Source: an uncultured Burkholderiales bacterium (GTDB lineage: Bacteria; Pseudomonadota; Gammaproteobacteria; Burkholderiales; Burkholderiaceae_D). Taken from it: a stretch of 15,685 nt of DNA. This document shows, one piece after another, positions 7,544-14,919 of this stretch (its first letter is position 1; each line of letters opens with the position of its first letter). A program made the translations under genes and the position numbers. Location of the stretch: NCBI GenBank assembly GCA_903904635.1, contig CAIVDH010000051.1:1-15685 (forward strand), read 5' to 3'. The notes below the pieces were generated by a model. The model was not told where the DNA came from, did not search any database, and saw only the letters and a program-made list of their open reading frames with translations.

Positions 7544-9409
7544 ATGGCACTACTGCAAATTTCAGAACCCGGCATGTCAACTGCGCCGCATCAGCACAAA
7601 CTGGCAGTTGGCATTGACCTGGGCACAACCAACTCACTGGTTGCAACCGTACGCAATAGCATTCCTGAAGTGTTGGATGATGAAGACGGGCATGCACTGC
7701 TACCTTCTATCGTGCGCTATCTGTCCAATGGTCATGCCAATATTGGCTATGCTGCACAAGCTGCACAAACGACTGATCCAAAAAATACCATCGTCTCGGT
7801 CAAGCGTTTTATGGGACGCGGTCTGAAAGACATTGCTCATGCAGAAAACATGCCTTACGACTTTGTTGATGCGCCGGGCATGGTGCAGATTAAGACAGTG
7901 GCTGGTGTAAAAAGCCCGATTGAAGTCTCTGCTGAAATTCTCGCCACCTTGCGTCAGCGCGCCGAAGATGCGTTGGGTGATGAATTGGTTGGTGCTGTCA
8001 TTACCGTGCCGGCTTATTTCGATGATGCACAGCGTCAGGCCACTAAAGATGCAGCCAAACTCGCTGGCTTAAATGTATTGCGCCTGTTAAATGAACCGAC
8101 GGCTGCAGCAATTGCCTATGGTCTTGATCATGGCTCCGAAGGGATTTACGCTGTGTATGATCTCGGCGGTGGTACCTTCGACATCTCTATTTTAAAACTC
8201 TCCAAGGGTGTGTTTGAAGTTCTCGCCACTGGTGGAGATTCTGCATTGGGTGGCGATGATTTTGATCATCGACTGTTTTGCTGGATCATTGAGCAGGCTA
8301 ATCTGGCACCACTCTCCGATGAGGACACACGCATACTCATGGTTAAAGCGCGTGAAGCCAAAGAACTTTTGTCTGCACACAGTGAAACCCATATTGATGC
8401 CGTATTAAATTCTGGTGAAGAAGTGCATCTCACTTTAAGCGCGGTTGAACTCGTTGCGATTAGCACGACCTTAGTAGGCAAGACCATCACACCTTGTCGC
8501 AAGGCGATGCGGGATGCAGGTTTGACGGTGGATGATATTGATGGTGTGGTGTTGGTGGGTGGCTCGACCCGCATGCCGCAGGTACGCAAAGCTGTTGCCG
8601 ATTATTTTCAGACGACACCGCTGGCAAATATTGATCCTGACAAGGTGGTCGCACTAGGCGCTGCAATACAAGCAAATCTGCTGGCTGGTAATCGTGCCTC
8701 GGGTGATGATTGGCTGTTGCTGGATGTGATTCCATTGTCGCTAGGCATAGAGACCATGGGCGGCCTGGTAGAAAAAGTCATACCGCGTAATTCAACGATA
8801 CCCTGCGCACGGGCGCAGGAATTTACGACTTTCAAAGATGGTCAGACTGCATTGGCCGTACATATCGTGCAGGGTGAGCGCGAGCTGGTTAGTGATTGTC
8901 GCTCGCTTGCACGCTTTGAGTTACGCGGCATTCCGCCTATGGCAGCTGGTGCGGCACGTATAAGGGTAACGTATCAGGTTGATGCGGATGGTTTATTGTC
9001 GGTGGCTGCGCGCGAAATGCATTCTGGTGTGGAATCATCAATCGTGGTCAAGCCTTCGTATGGTTTGGGTGACGATGAAGTTGCGCGCATGTTACAAGAT
9101 TCTTTCCAGTCTGCTGAAGGCGATATGAAATTGCGTGCGCTACGCGAAGAGCAGGTTGAGGCAGAGCGTATTTTGCTGGCCACCGAATCTGCGCTGGCGG
9201 TGGATGCAGATTTATTGTCTGATTCGGAAAAAACCGACATCAGCAATTTGCTGGCTTTGGTGCGTGAAACAGCCAAGGGTAGCGATCATGATGCGATTAA
9301 AGATGTGATCGAAGCGCTGGCCAAAGGTACGGAAGACTTTGCTGCGCGCCGCATGGATCGCAATGTACGCACAGCGCTCACTGGCCGCAGGCTGGACGAA
9401 ATCGTTTGA
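7544..9409 (+). CDS. hscA: Hsp70-type chaperone for iron-sulfur cluster transfer
   Basis: Specialised Hsp70 that, with HscB, recognises LPPVK of IscU and drives cluster release using ATP. The frame is open from 7460, overlapping hscB, but ATG 7544 is taken as the start because it yields [10 protein letters not shown], the conserved HscA N-terminus. The product is 621 residues (E. coli 616). Nucleotide-binding domain marks: [14 protein letters not shown] (23-36), the phosphate-2 loop [23 protein letters not shown], and the adenosine motif [12 protein letters not shown]. The substrate-binding domain starts near [17 protein letters not shown]. The ribosome site is poor (only AAAG near 7537), so translation may depend on coupling to hscB. 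Confidence 0.97.
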   Translation: MALLQISEPGMSTAPHQHKLAVGIDLGTTNSLVATVRNSIPEVLDDEDGHALLPSIVRYLSNGHANIGYAAQAAQTTDPKNTIVSVKRFMGRGLKDIAHAENMPYDFVDAPGMVQIKTVAGVKSPIEVSAEILATLRQRAEDALGDELVGAVITVPAYFDDAQRQATKDAAKLAGLNVLRLLNEPTAAAIAYGLDHGSEGIYAVYDLGGGTFDISILKLSKGVFEVLATGGDSALGGDDFDHRLFCWIIEQANLAPLSDEDTRILMVKAREAKELLSAHSETHIDAVLNSGEEVHLTLSAVELVAISTTLVGKTITPCRKAMRDAGLTVDDIDGVVLVGGSTRMPQVRKAVADYFQTTPLANIDPDKVVALGAAIQANLLAGNRASGDDWLLLDVIPLSLGIETMGGLVEKVIPRNSTIPCARAQEFTTFKDGQTALAVHIVQGERELVSDCRSLARFELRGIPPMAAGAARIRVTYQVDADGLLSVAAREMHSGVESSIVVKPSYGLGDDEVARMLQDSFQSAEGDMKLRALREEQVEAERILLATESALAVDADLLSDSEKTDISNLLALVRETAKGSDHDAIKDVIEALAKGTEDFAARRMDRNVRTALTGRRLDEIV

Positions 9410-9444
9410 TTTAATTATTCAGCTAATTTTTCAGGAAACATCAC

Positions 9445-9783
9445 GTGCCACAAATTGTCGTATTACCTCATGAAATGTTGTGCCCGGAAGGCGCTGTACT
9501 GGAAGTCAAGCGCGGCATCTCAGTCTGTGATGCCTTGCTGGAAAATGATATAGAGATAGAGCATGCATGCGAAAAATCTTGTGCTTGTACGACTTGTCAT
9601 GTGATCGTGCGCGAAGGCTTTGCATCATTGAATGAAGCGGATGAAAAAGAAGAAGATCTTTTAGATATGGCGTGGGGGTTGGAAGCCACATCCCGTTTGT
9701 CATGTCAGGCCATTGTTGATGACGCAGATTTGATTGTTGAGATTCCTAAATATACGATCAACCACGCACGTGAAAATCACTGA
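9445..9783 (+). CDS. fdx: [2Fe-2S] ferredoxin of the ISC system
   Basis: Adrenodoxin-type ferredoxin that delivers electrons to IscS/IscU during cluster assembly. The 112 residues compare with 111 in E. coli. Cluster ligands are C42, C48, C51 and C87; an extra Cys at 46 lies in the same loop (ACEKSCACTTCHV). The start is GTG at 9445, preceded by AGGAAA at a proper distance. It lies between hscA and iscX, 35 and 20 bases apart, in canonical order. Confidence 0.96.
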   Translation: MPQIVVLPHEMLCPEGAVLEVKRGISVCDALLENDIEIEHACEKSCACTTCHVIVREGFASLNEADEKEEDLLDMAWGLEATSRLSCQAIVDDADLIVEIPKYTINHARENH

Positions 9784-9803
9784 TTGCCTAAAGGGAGCAG
9801 CGC

Positions 9804-9998
9804 ATGAAATGGACTGACACGATCCGTATTGCAGAAGAGCTGACAGATAAATATCCGGATATCGATCCGTTGACTGTACGCTTTACAGATTTGCATAAAT
9901 GGGTGATGGCATTAGATGGCTTTGATGATCATCCTGACCACTCAGGAGAAAAAATTCTTGAGGCGATACAAATGGCCTGGATAGAAGAATCGCGCTGA
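9804..9998 (+). CDS. iscX: ISC accessory protein IscX (YfhJ family)
   Basis: Small acidic protein that binds IscS and is thought to act as an iron-dependent regulator or iron adaptor of cluster synthesis. The 64 residues (E. coli 66) show the family pattern: MKWTD at the start, YPDIDPLTVRFTDLHKWV in the middle, FDDHPDHSGEKILEAIQMAW at the end. A GGGAG ribosome site precedes ATG 9804. It is the last gene of the operon, before the strand switch at about 10,000. Confidence 0.95.
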   Translation: MKWTDTIRIAEELTDKYPDIDPLTVRFTDLHKWVMALDGFDDHPDHSGEKILEAIQMAWIEESR

Positions 9999-10025
9999 TT
10001 TTTTAAAACCGGCGCGCTCTTTTTA
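9991..10025. terminator. Possible bidirectional terminator between iscX and the minus-strand module
   Basis: CGCGC (9991-9995, inside the end of iscX) can pair with GCGCG (10012-10016), followed by CTCTTTTT on the plus strand. The stem is only 5 bp with a 16-base loop, so this is a weak call. The position between convergent genes makes a shared terminator plausible. Confidence 0.3.
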
Positions 10026-10031
10026 GTGATT

Positions 10032-11288
10032 TTATTTTTCTGTACTATTAGCCGATATTGTTTCCGTATCCTCCACTGAAATTATTGTGGAGTCACTGTC
10101 TTCATGAGTGTCTGAGCGTGAGGTGAGCACAGGCTCGCTCCAACCTTCCCCTTGCATCAGGTCATAAATCAAATCACGATTTTGCGCAAATAATGAATAG
10201 AAAGACTGGGCCATGCATGCGGCAGAGAGCATGCTCATGCCGTTTTCTCGCATTGAAAAATACATCGCATTGCGGCATGTACTGAGAAAAAAACGTACGC
10301 ACGTTTTTTGCGCCATTTTTTTATAATCTGGTTTTTGTATGCCTGTATGTGGGCGCACGATAGGTGCGTTAGTTTTTTTGACGTTATTTTTATTTTGATG
10401 CTGCAGATAGACAGCACCCGCATTGGCCGCGCCGCGCACTGCATTGGCTAATGCGCCCACGGTTAGTGGTCCCCACAAATCCAGAAAAGCATGTGAATCA
10501 TTGGCTGGTTGTAGTTTGGCGCTGAGTATGCCGTTGAAGAGTACAGTGGCTATGTAGTAGGGTAATAAGCCCATTAGCGACACACCAGCTTTACCTTCAA
10601 AATTAAGTACGCTGCGATCAACTGACGGCCCTAGCTGCTCTAGTGATGTTTTGCACAATTCGATGAGGGCGGCTTCGGTTAGCGAAGCCATACTTCTGGC
10701 TGCGAAGGTAGGTTCTGCGGCTATCCAATTCTGATGGGCTATGAGTACGCCGCTCAGGCTCGCTGCAGTGGCCACACTAAATGCAATGACTTTGGCTTTT
10801 TCTGTCAGTGTTCGTTCTTCCGGGTCTCTGCATTGCAAAAAATTCAATAGCGAAGCAGTACCCGTTGCAATAGCACAGCTAGCCAGTACAGCCACAGGCT
10901 GCATGGAACCTAACGCAGCAACGCTACCACCTGCGGCTGCTGCAGTAACCGTACAAAATGCCAATGCAGTTTTTTGTAATGCGGTTGCTGATCCGATTTG
11001 ATGTTTGCCGATTAAGTAGGCTTGCGTGCCTGCGGCAATGGCGCCTATGCCACCAGCAATAATTTGTATCGGTAATTTGTGGGATTCCAGCTGGCTAAGC
11101 GCAACCAATACACCCAGCCCGGCGGTGCGTCCCAATGCCTGACCTGCCAGATCTCGGCCAGCATGCCACAGGCTTGCAGCACGGATGGTAGGTGCGGATG
11201 TTCTTGGTACGGACTGCGCAGGTGATGCAACTGCATCGTTGATTCCTGCTTGATTAAGGCTTGCTATTTGATAGGGATAGTTGATCAC
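10032..11288 (-). CDS. Multi-span hydrophobic protein, putative type III secretion effector or translocator
   Basis: I do not recognise this 418-residue protein. The first ~45 residues (MINYPYQIASLNQAGINDAV...) are rich in Ser, Ala, Pro, Gln and Asn, have an aliphatic residue at position 2, no acidic residue before D18, and no Sec-type signal: the usual look of a type III secretion signal. Ala/Gly-rich hydrophobic stretches at about 74-93, 106-127, 131-151, 166-184, 236-257 and 272-295 could be membrane segments. Residues 300-345 are basic and polar, and the tail from ~386 is acidic and Ser/Thr-rich. The start is GTG at 11288 with GAGG upstream, only 9 bases after the stop of the CesT-like chaperone gene, so translation is probably coupled. 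That pairing is the main reason for proposing a secreted, membrane-inserting client. It could instead be an ordinary inner-membrane protein. Confidence 0.5.
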   Translation of the reverse strand: MINYPYQIASLNQAGINDAVASPAQSVPRTSAPTIRAASLWHAGRDLAGQALGRTAGLGVLVALSQLESHKLPIQIIAGGIGAIAAGTQAYLIGKHQIGSATALQKTALAFCTVTAAAAGGSVAALGSMQPVAVLASCAIATGTASLLNFLQCRDPEERTLTEKAKVIAFSVATAASLSGVLIAHQNWIAAEPTFAARSMASLTEAALIELCKTSLEQLGPSVDRSVLNFEGKAGVSLMGLLPYYIATVLFNGILSAKLQPANDSHAFLDLWGPLTVGALANAVRGAANAGAVYLQHQNKNNVKKTNAPIVRPHTGIQKPDYKKMAQKTCVRFFLSTCRNAMYFSMRENGMSMLSAACMAQSFYSLFAQNRDLIYDLMQGEGWSEPVLTSRSDTHEDSDSTIISVEDTETISANSTEK

Positions 11289-11297
11289 GGTATACCC

Positions 11298-11705
11298 TCA
11301 GGCGGTGGCTTCATCAAGAAAATAACCAAGCTGCCATTCGTGGGCTTTACTGCTGGCATGCTGCAGACTTAGCATTAACGCTTCTGCCGTAGGCGTTTCT
11401 AATTCATATGAAAAGATGACATTGCCCGAGACCGGATCTACGCTTAGTTTTTCTTTATTTTGCTGAGGCATGAGCAAATTTATTTCGAGCAGACGTCGGT
11501 ATATTGCCGCGTTCTGTGTGTCTGGTGGCATACCCATTTGTACTAGTATGCGTATTGCAGAGGTGCTCTCATTGACCGGCAGAATTGAGACTGGTATGTC
11601 GCCACAAAGCAGTGCGCCAGTTTCCAATAATTGATTGCATGATTTGTTTAATTTATTTAACGCACAAAATTCTTTCAGTATTGTTGATAATTTTACGGAC
11701 CACAT
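11298..11705 (-). CDS. CesT/Tir-family type III secretion chaperone
   Basis: 135-residue protein with the size and strand/helix order of class I type III chaperones: an N-terminal helix (1-30), beta segments around PVSILPVNESTSAIRILVQM (38-57), a dimer helix YRRLLEINLLMP (69-80), a beta hairpin LSVDPVSGNVIFSYEL (87-102) with the typical D..SGN turn, and a C-terminal helix TAEALMLSLQHASSKAHEWQ (106-125). Such chaperones are cytoplasmic dimers that wrap the N-terminal part of one or a few effectors and pilot them to the secretion ATPase. AAGGAG lies 6 bases before ATG 11705, a strong ribosome site. The downstream gene is the likely client. No secretion apparatus gene is in the window, so the partner system must lie elsewhere. 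Family assigned from memory of sequence patterns. Confidence 0.68.
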   Translation of the reverse strand: MWSVKLSTILKEFCALNKLNKSCNQLLETGALLCGDIPVSILPVNESTSAIRILVQMGMPPDTQNAAIYRRLLEINLLMPQQNKEKLSVDPVSGNVIFSYELETPTAEALMLSLQHASSKAHEWQLGYFLDEATA

Positions 11706-11855
11706 ATCATCTCCTTAAAATAATGAGTGCGATAAGCACGATAATTTTTAGTCGACGGTTAAGTAACCCGGTTTTTATTTAAATTCCTTTTTCCTTAAGT
11801 ATTTTTTATGACAAATTTATTACAAAATCGTGATTTACTTTTTTGTGTCGGGCAA
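11706..11855. other. AT-rich spacer upstream of the chaperone gene
   Basis: Very AT-rich 150 bases that should carry the promoter of the minus-strand two-gene module. I looked on the minus strand for a PIP/hrpII box (TTCG repeats) and a hrp box (GGAACC...CCAC), which drive type III genes in plant-associated bacteria, and found neither. No strong sigma-70 pair stands out. Confidence 0.35.
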
Positions 11856-11888
11856 TAAAAAATCCCCCAGGCTTGCGCTCTGGGGGAT
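11856..11888 (-). terminator. Rho-independent terminator of lysS
   Basis: ATCCCCCAG (11862-11870) pairs perfectly over 9 bp with CTGGGGGAT (11880-11888) across a 9-base loop. Reading on the minus strand, the stem is followed by a run of six T. It lies 20 bases beyond the lysS stop codon and insulates the chaperone module from the prfB-lysS transcript. Confidence 0.92.
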
Positions 11889-11908
11889 GAGTATCGCGTG
11901 AAATTATT

Positions 11909-13438
11909 TTAGTCTTCTCTGCGTAAATGCGGAAAGAGAATGACATCGCGAATATTCGGCGAATCGGTAATCAGCATCATCAGCCTATCTATACCGATAC
12001 CACAGCCACCTGTAGGTGGCATACCATATTCTAATGCGCGTATGTAGTCGGCATCGTAATACATGGCTTCATCGTCCCCCGCCTGCTTGGCTGCAACTTG
12101 CGCATGAAAACGCGCAGCCTGATCTTCAGCATCATTAAGCTCTGAAAAACCATTGGCGATTTCGCGACCGGTGATGAATAACTCAAAGCGCTCAGTAATG
12201 CCGGGCACGGTATCGGAGGCACGTGCCAGTGGCGACACTTCAACCGGGTAATCAATAATGTAAGTTGGCTCCCACAACTGCGACTCGGCAGTCTCTTCAA
12301 ACAGCGAGAGTTGCAGCGATCCTAGCCCTGCATGGGCATGTGGCTTGACACCAAATTTTTTCAATTCAGCGCTCAGAAAAGCCATATCGTTTAATTGCGC
12401 TGATGTATATTGTGGCGCGAATTTATTGATCGCCTCGACGATGGTCATGCGATGAAACGGTTTGGATAAATCCAGTTCACGTCCCTGATAATTCAATTGC
12501 GCAGTACCGTGTGCATCAACGGCTGCCTGACGTATTACAGCTTCAGTGAAATCCATGAGCCATTTGTAGTCTACATAGGCGGCATAAAATTCCATCATCG
12601 TGAATTCCGGATTGTGGCGTGGTGATACGCCTTCATTACGGAAATTACGATTGACTTCAAATACACGTTCAAAACCACCCACCACCAGTCGCTTCAGATA
12701 CAGCTCAGGCGCAATACGCAAGAACATTTCCATATCCAACGCATTGTGATGGGTGATGAAGGGCTTGGCTGCCGCGCCGCCAGGTATCACATGCAGCATC
12801 GGTGTTTCGACTTCCATGAAACCGTGGCTATCCATGAATCGGCGTATGGAAGACATGGCAGCTGTACGCGCTTTGAAAGTGCGACGCGTATCTTCATTCA
12901 TGATCAGATCCACATAGCGCTGACGATATTTGGTTTCCTGATCGGCCAGGCCGTGAAATTTATCTGGTAGTGGGCGTAATGATTTTGTCAGCAGGCGCAA
13001 GTTAGTGACCTTGACAGAGAGCTCACCGGTTTTAGTTTTGAACAGCGTGCCTTGAGCGCCAAGTATGTCGCCACTATCATAATGTTTGAATGCATCATGT
13101 GCTTCTTCACCGATGAGTTCATTGGTGATGTAGAGCTGTATACGACCCTCAGCGTGGATGCCGGAGGCATCTTGTATAGTTGCGAATGAAGCTTTGCCCA
13201 TCACACGCTTCAACATCATGCGGCCAGCAACGGATACCTGTACGGGTTGTGCTTCCAGATGTTCACGATCAATTGCGCCATGTTGCGCATGCAGATCAGA
13301 GGCTTTGTGCTGCGGCTTGAAATCATTCGGGAAGGCGATACCTTTTTCACGTATGGCAGCAAGTTTGGCGCGACGCTCAGCGATGATGGAGTTCTCGTCT
13401 TTTTCTTCTTGTATTGCTTCGTATTTGTCAGTCATCAT
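11909..13438 (-). CDS. lysS: Lysyl-tRNA synthetase, class II
   Basis: Charges tRNA-Lys with lysine in the cytoplasm. The 509 residues match the ~505 of E. coli LysS. An N-terminal OB-fold anticodon domain begins after [13 protein letters not shown] and includes [19 protein letters not shown]. The class II catalytic core shows motif 1 near [17 protein letters not shown], motif 2 [28 protein letters not shown], and motif 3 [16 protein letters not shown] near the C-terminus. The start could be either ATG of the ATG-ATG pair at 13438/13435. It begins 8 bases after the prfB stop, so the two genes form an operon, as is common in proteobacteria. Confidence 0.97.
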   Translation of the reverse strand: MMTDKYEAIQEEKDENSIIAERRAKLAAIREKGIAFPNDFKPQHKASDLHAQHGAIDREHLEAQPVQVSVAGRMMLKRVMGKASFATIQDASGIHAEGRIQLYITNELIGEEAHDAFKHYDSGDILGAQGTLFKTKTGELSVKVTNLRLLTKSLRPLPDKFHGLADQETKYRQRYVDLIMNEDTRRTFKARTAAMSSIRRFMDSHGFMEVETPMLHVIPGGAAAKPFITHHNALDMEMFLRIAPELYLKRLVVGGFERVFEVNRNFRNEGVSPRHNPEFTMMEFYAAYVDYKWLMDFTEAVIRQAAVDAHGTAQLNYQGRELDLSKPFHRMTIVEAINKFAPQYTSAQLNDMAFLSAELKKFGVKPHAHAGLGSLQLSLFEETAESQLWEPTYIIDYPVEVSPLARASDTVPGITERFELFITGREIANGFSELNDAEDQAARFHAQVAAKQAGDDEAMYYDADYIRALEYGMPPTGGCGIGIDRLMMLITDSPNIRDVILFPHLRRED

Positions 13439-13446
13439 AATTTTTA

Positions 13447-14551
13447 TTACACACCTTGTTTTAATGATGCAGCGATAAAGTCATCCAGATCGCCATCCAG
13501 TACAGCTTTGGTATTGCCGACTTCAAAATTTGTGCGCAAGTCTTTGATGCGGGACTGATCCAGTACATACGAGCGTATCTGATGGCCCCAGCCGATATCG
13601 GTTTTAGAGTCTTCCAGCTTTTGTTGTTCGCTCATGCGCTTTCTGAGTTCATGTTCATACAACCTGGATTTGAGCATTGCCCATGCTTCGGCACGGTTGC
13701 GGTGCTGGCTGCGATCGTTTTGACACTGCACGACGATGCCAGTAGGGCCATGGGTGAGGCGCACGGCAGAATCGGTTTTGTTAATGTGCTGACCGCCAGC
13801 GCCCGAGGCGCGATAGGTATCGATGCGCACATCAGCCGGATTGACATCGATTTCTATGGATTCATCGACTTCCGGATAAACAAACAGGCTGGAGAAAGAA
13901 GTATGCCGTCCATTGGCTGAATCGAAAGGAGATTTGCGCACCAGCCGATGCACGCCGGTCTCGGTGCGTAAAAAGCCATAGGCATATTCGCCTTCCACTT
14001 TCAGGGTTGCTGTTTTGATACCGGCGACATCGCCATCGGATTGTTCGAGTATCTCGGCCTTGAAACCTTTACGTTCACAATAGCGTAGGTATTGGCGCAA
14101 CAGCATGGATGCCCAGTCTTGTGCCTCAGTGCCGCCAGCACCGGCCTGGATATCGATAAAGCAATTATTTTTATCCAGCGGATTGGAGAACATCCGCCGA
14201 AACTCCATCAGCTCAACTTGCTTTTGAAGTTCATGCACATCGGATTCGACGGCGACCAGGGTGTCTTCGTCGTTTTCATCGCGTGCCATTGCAAACAGAT
14301 CGGCGGCGTCATGCAGGCCTGCGTCAATGCTGGTCAGGGATTCAACGATCGCTTCGAGAGATTTTTTTTCTTTGCCGAGATCTTGCGCGCGTTTGGGATC
14401 TTCCCAGACTTTTGGATCTTCGAGTTCGGCATTGACCTGTTCAAGTTTCTCTGACTTCAGATCGAAGTCAAAGATACCTCCGCAGATCAGATTCACGCGC
14501 TGACAGGTCGGTCAGCAGGGCGGAGAGGGCGTTTAGGCGTTCGGCTTCCAT
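13447..14551 (-). CDS. prfB: Peptide chain release factor 2, made by programmed +1 frameshift
   Basis: RF2 terminates translation at UGA and UAA. The gene begins at ATG 14551; 27 codons ([15 protein letters not shown]... ending LRRYL) run into an in-frame TGA at 14470-14468. A +1 shift continues [16 protein letters not shown] to the stop at 13447, giving 367 residues against 365 in E. coli. Visible motifs are the stop-recognition SPF ([12 protein letters not shown]) and GGQ ([18 protein letters not shown]). The residue four before the first G of GGQ is Ala, the form found in most bacteria, whereas E. coli K-12 has Thr there. Frameshifting autoregulates RF2: low RF2 slows reading of the UGA and favours the shift. 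An annotation beginning at 14496 would be an artefact of ignoring it. No clear Shine-Dalgarno precedes the true start. Confidence 0.97.
14467..14482 (-). promoter_or_regulatory. prfB programmed +1 frameshift site
   Basis: Minus-strand order: CGGAGG (14482-14477), TAT, CTT, TGA (14470-14468), C. The internal Shine-Dalgarno sits 3 bases before the slippery CTT, as in E. coli, where the element is AGGGGG TAT CTT TGA C. The peptidyl-tRNA on CTT slips to TTT and GAC is read next. Confidence 0.95.
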
Positions 14552-14919
14552 GGATTTTTAGTGTTGCGGAAAACAGAGAATTATACCTGAGCGTAGAGTG
14601 GTTAGCGGGTTTGGAGAAGTGGTAACTGACGCTAGAAATGGCTAGGTCTATCCAAAGAGGCAATTAAGGTCAATTAAGGCTAAGTGAAAATTTTTGCAAA
14701 GGCTAACATTGAATAATAAAAAAAATGCCTGATGAAAAGCTAGCCTGCTACACACAGCAAATCGATTTTTAATTTGCTGGAAATATCGTATGGTCTGTGA
14801 TTGACTTTATTCATAGGTTTGCACATATGATCATGTAGTAATGCATTAAATGTTAAGCGCGAGCTGCATTTTCAATACTGATTGTATATGTTGATATTTT
14901 TATATTTTTATATATGAAG
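14552..14919. other. AT-rich intergenic region between prfB and the lipase-like gene
   Basis: No gene is seen in these 368 bases. They hold the prfB -10 box, a direct repeat CAATTAAGG (14661-14669 and 14671-14679, one helical turn apart), and an 8-bp perfect inverted repeat CAGCAAAT / ATTTGCTG (14755-14762, 14772-14779, 9-base loop) with no T-run on either side. Close to the lipase-like gene's stop (14881-14918) is a run of AT repeats. There is no convincing terminator for the lipase-like gene. Confidence 0.5.
14580..14585 (-). promoter_or_regulatory. Probable -10 element of the prfB-lysS operon
   Basis: The minus strand has a perfect TATAAT here preceded by GG, with a predicted start about 22 bases before the prfB ATG. 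The region 16-18 bases upstream (CCGCTA type) is a poor -35, so the call rests on the -10 alone. Confidence 0.45.

Noticed and set aside
11706..11855. PIP/hrpII or hrp box upstream of the chaperone gene
   Set aside because: No paired TTCG elements and no GGAACC...CCAC on the minus strand.
13447..14496. prfB starting at 14496
   Set aside because: It ignores the programmed frameshift; residues MNLICGGIF are not RF2 sequence, whereas the frame from 14551 is.
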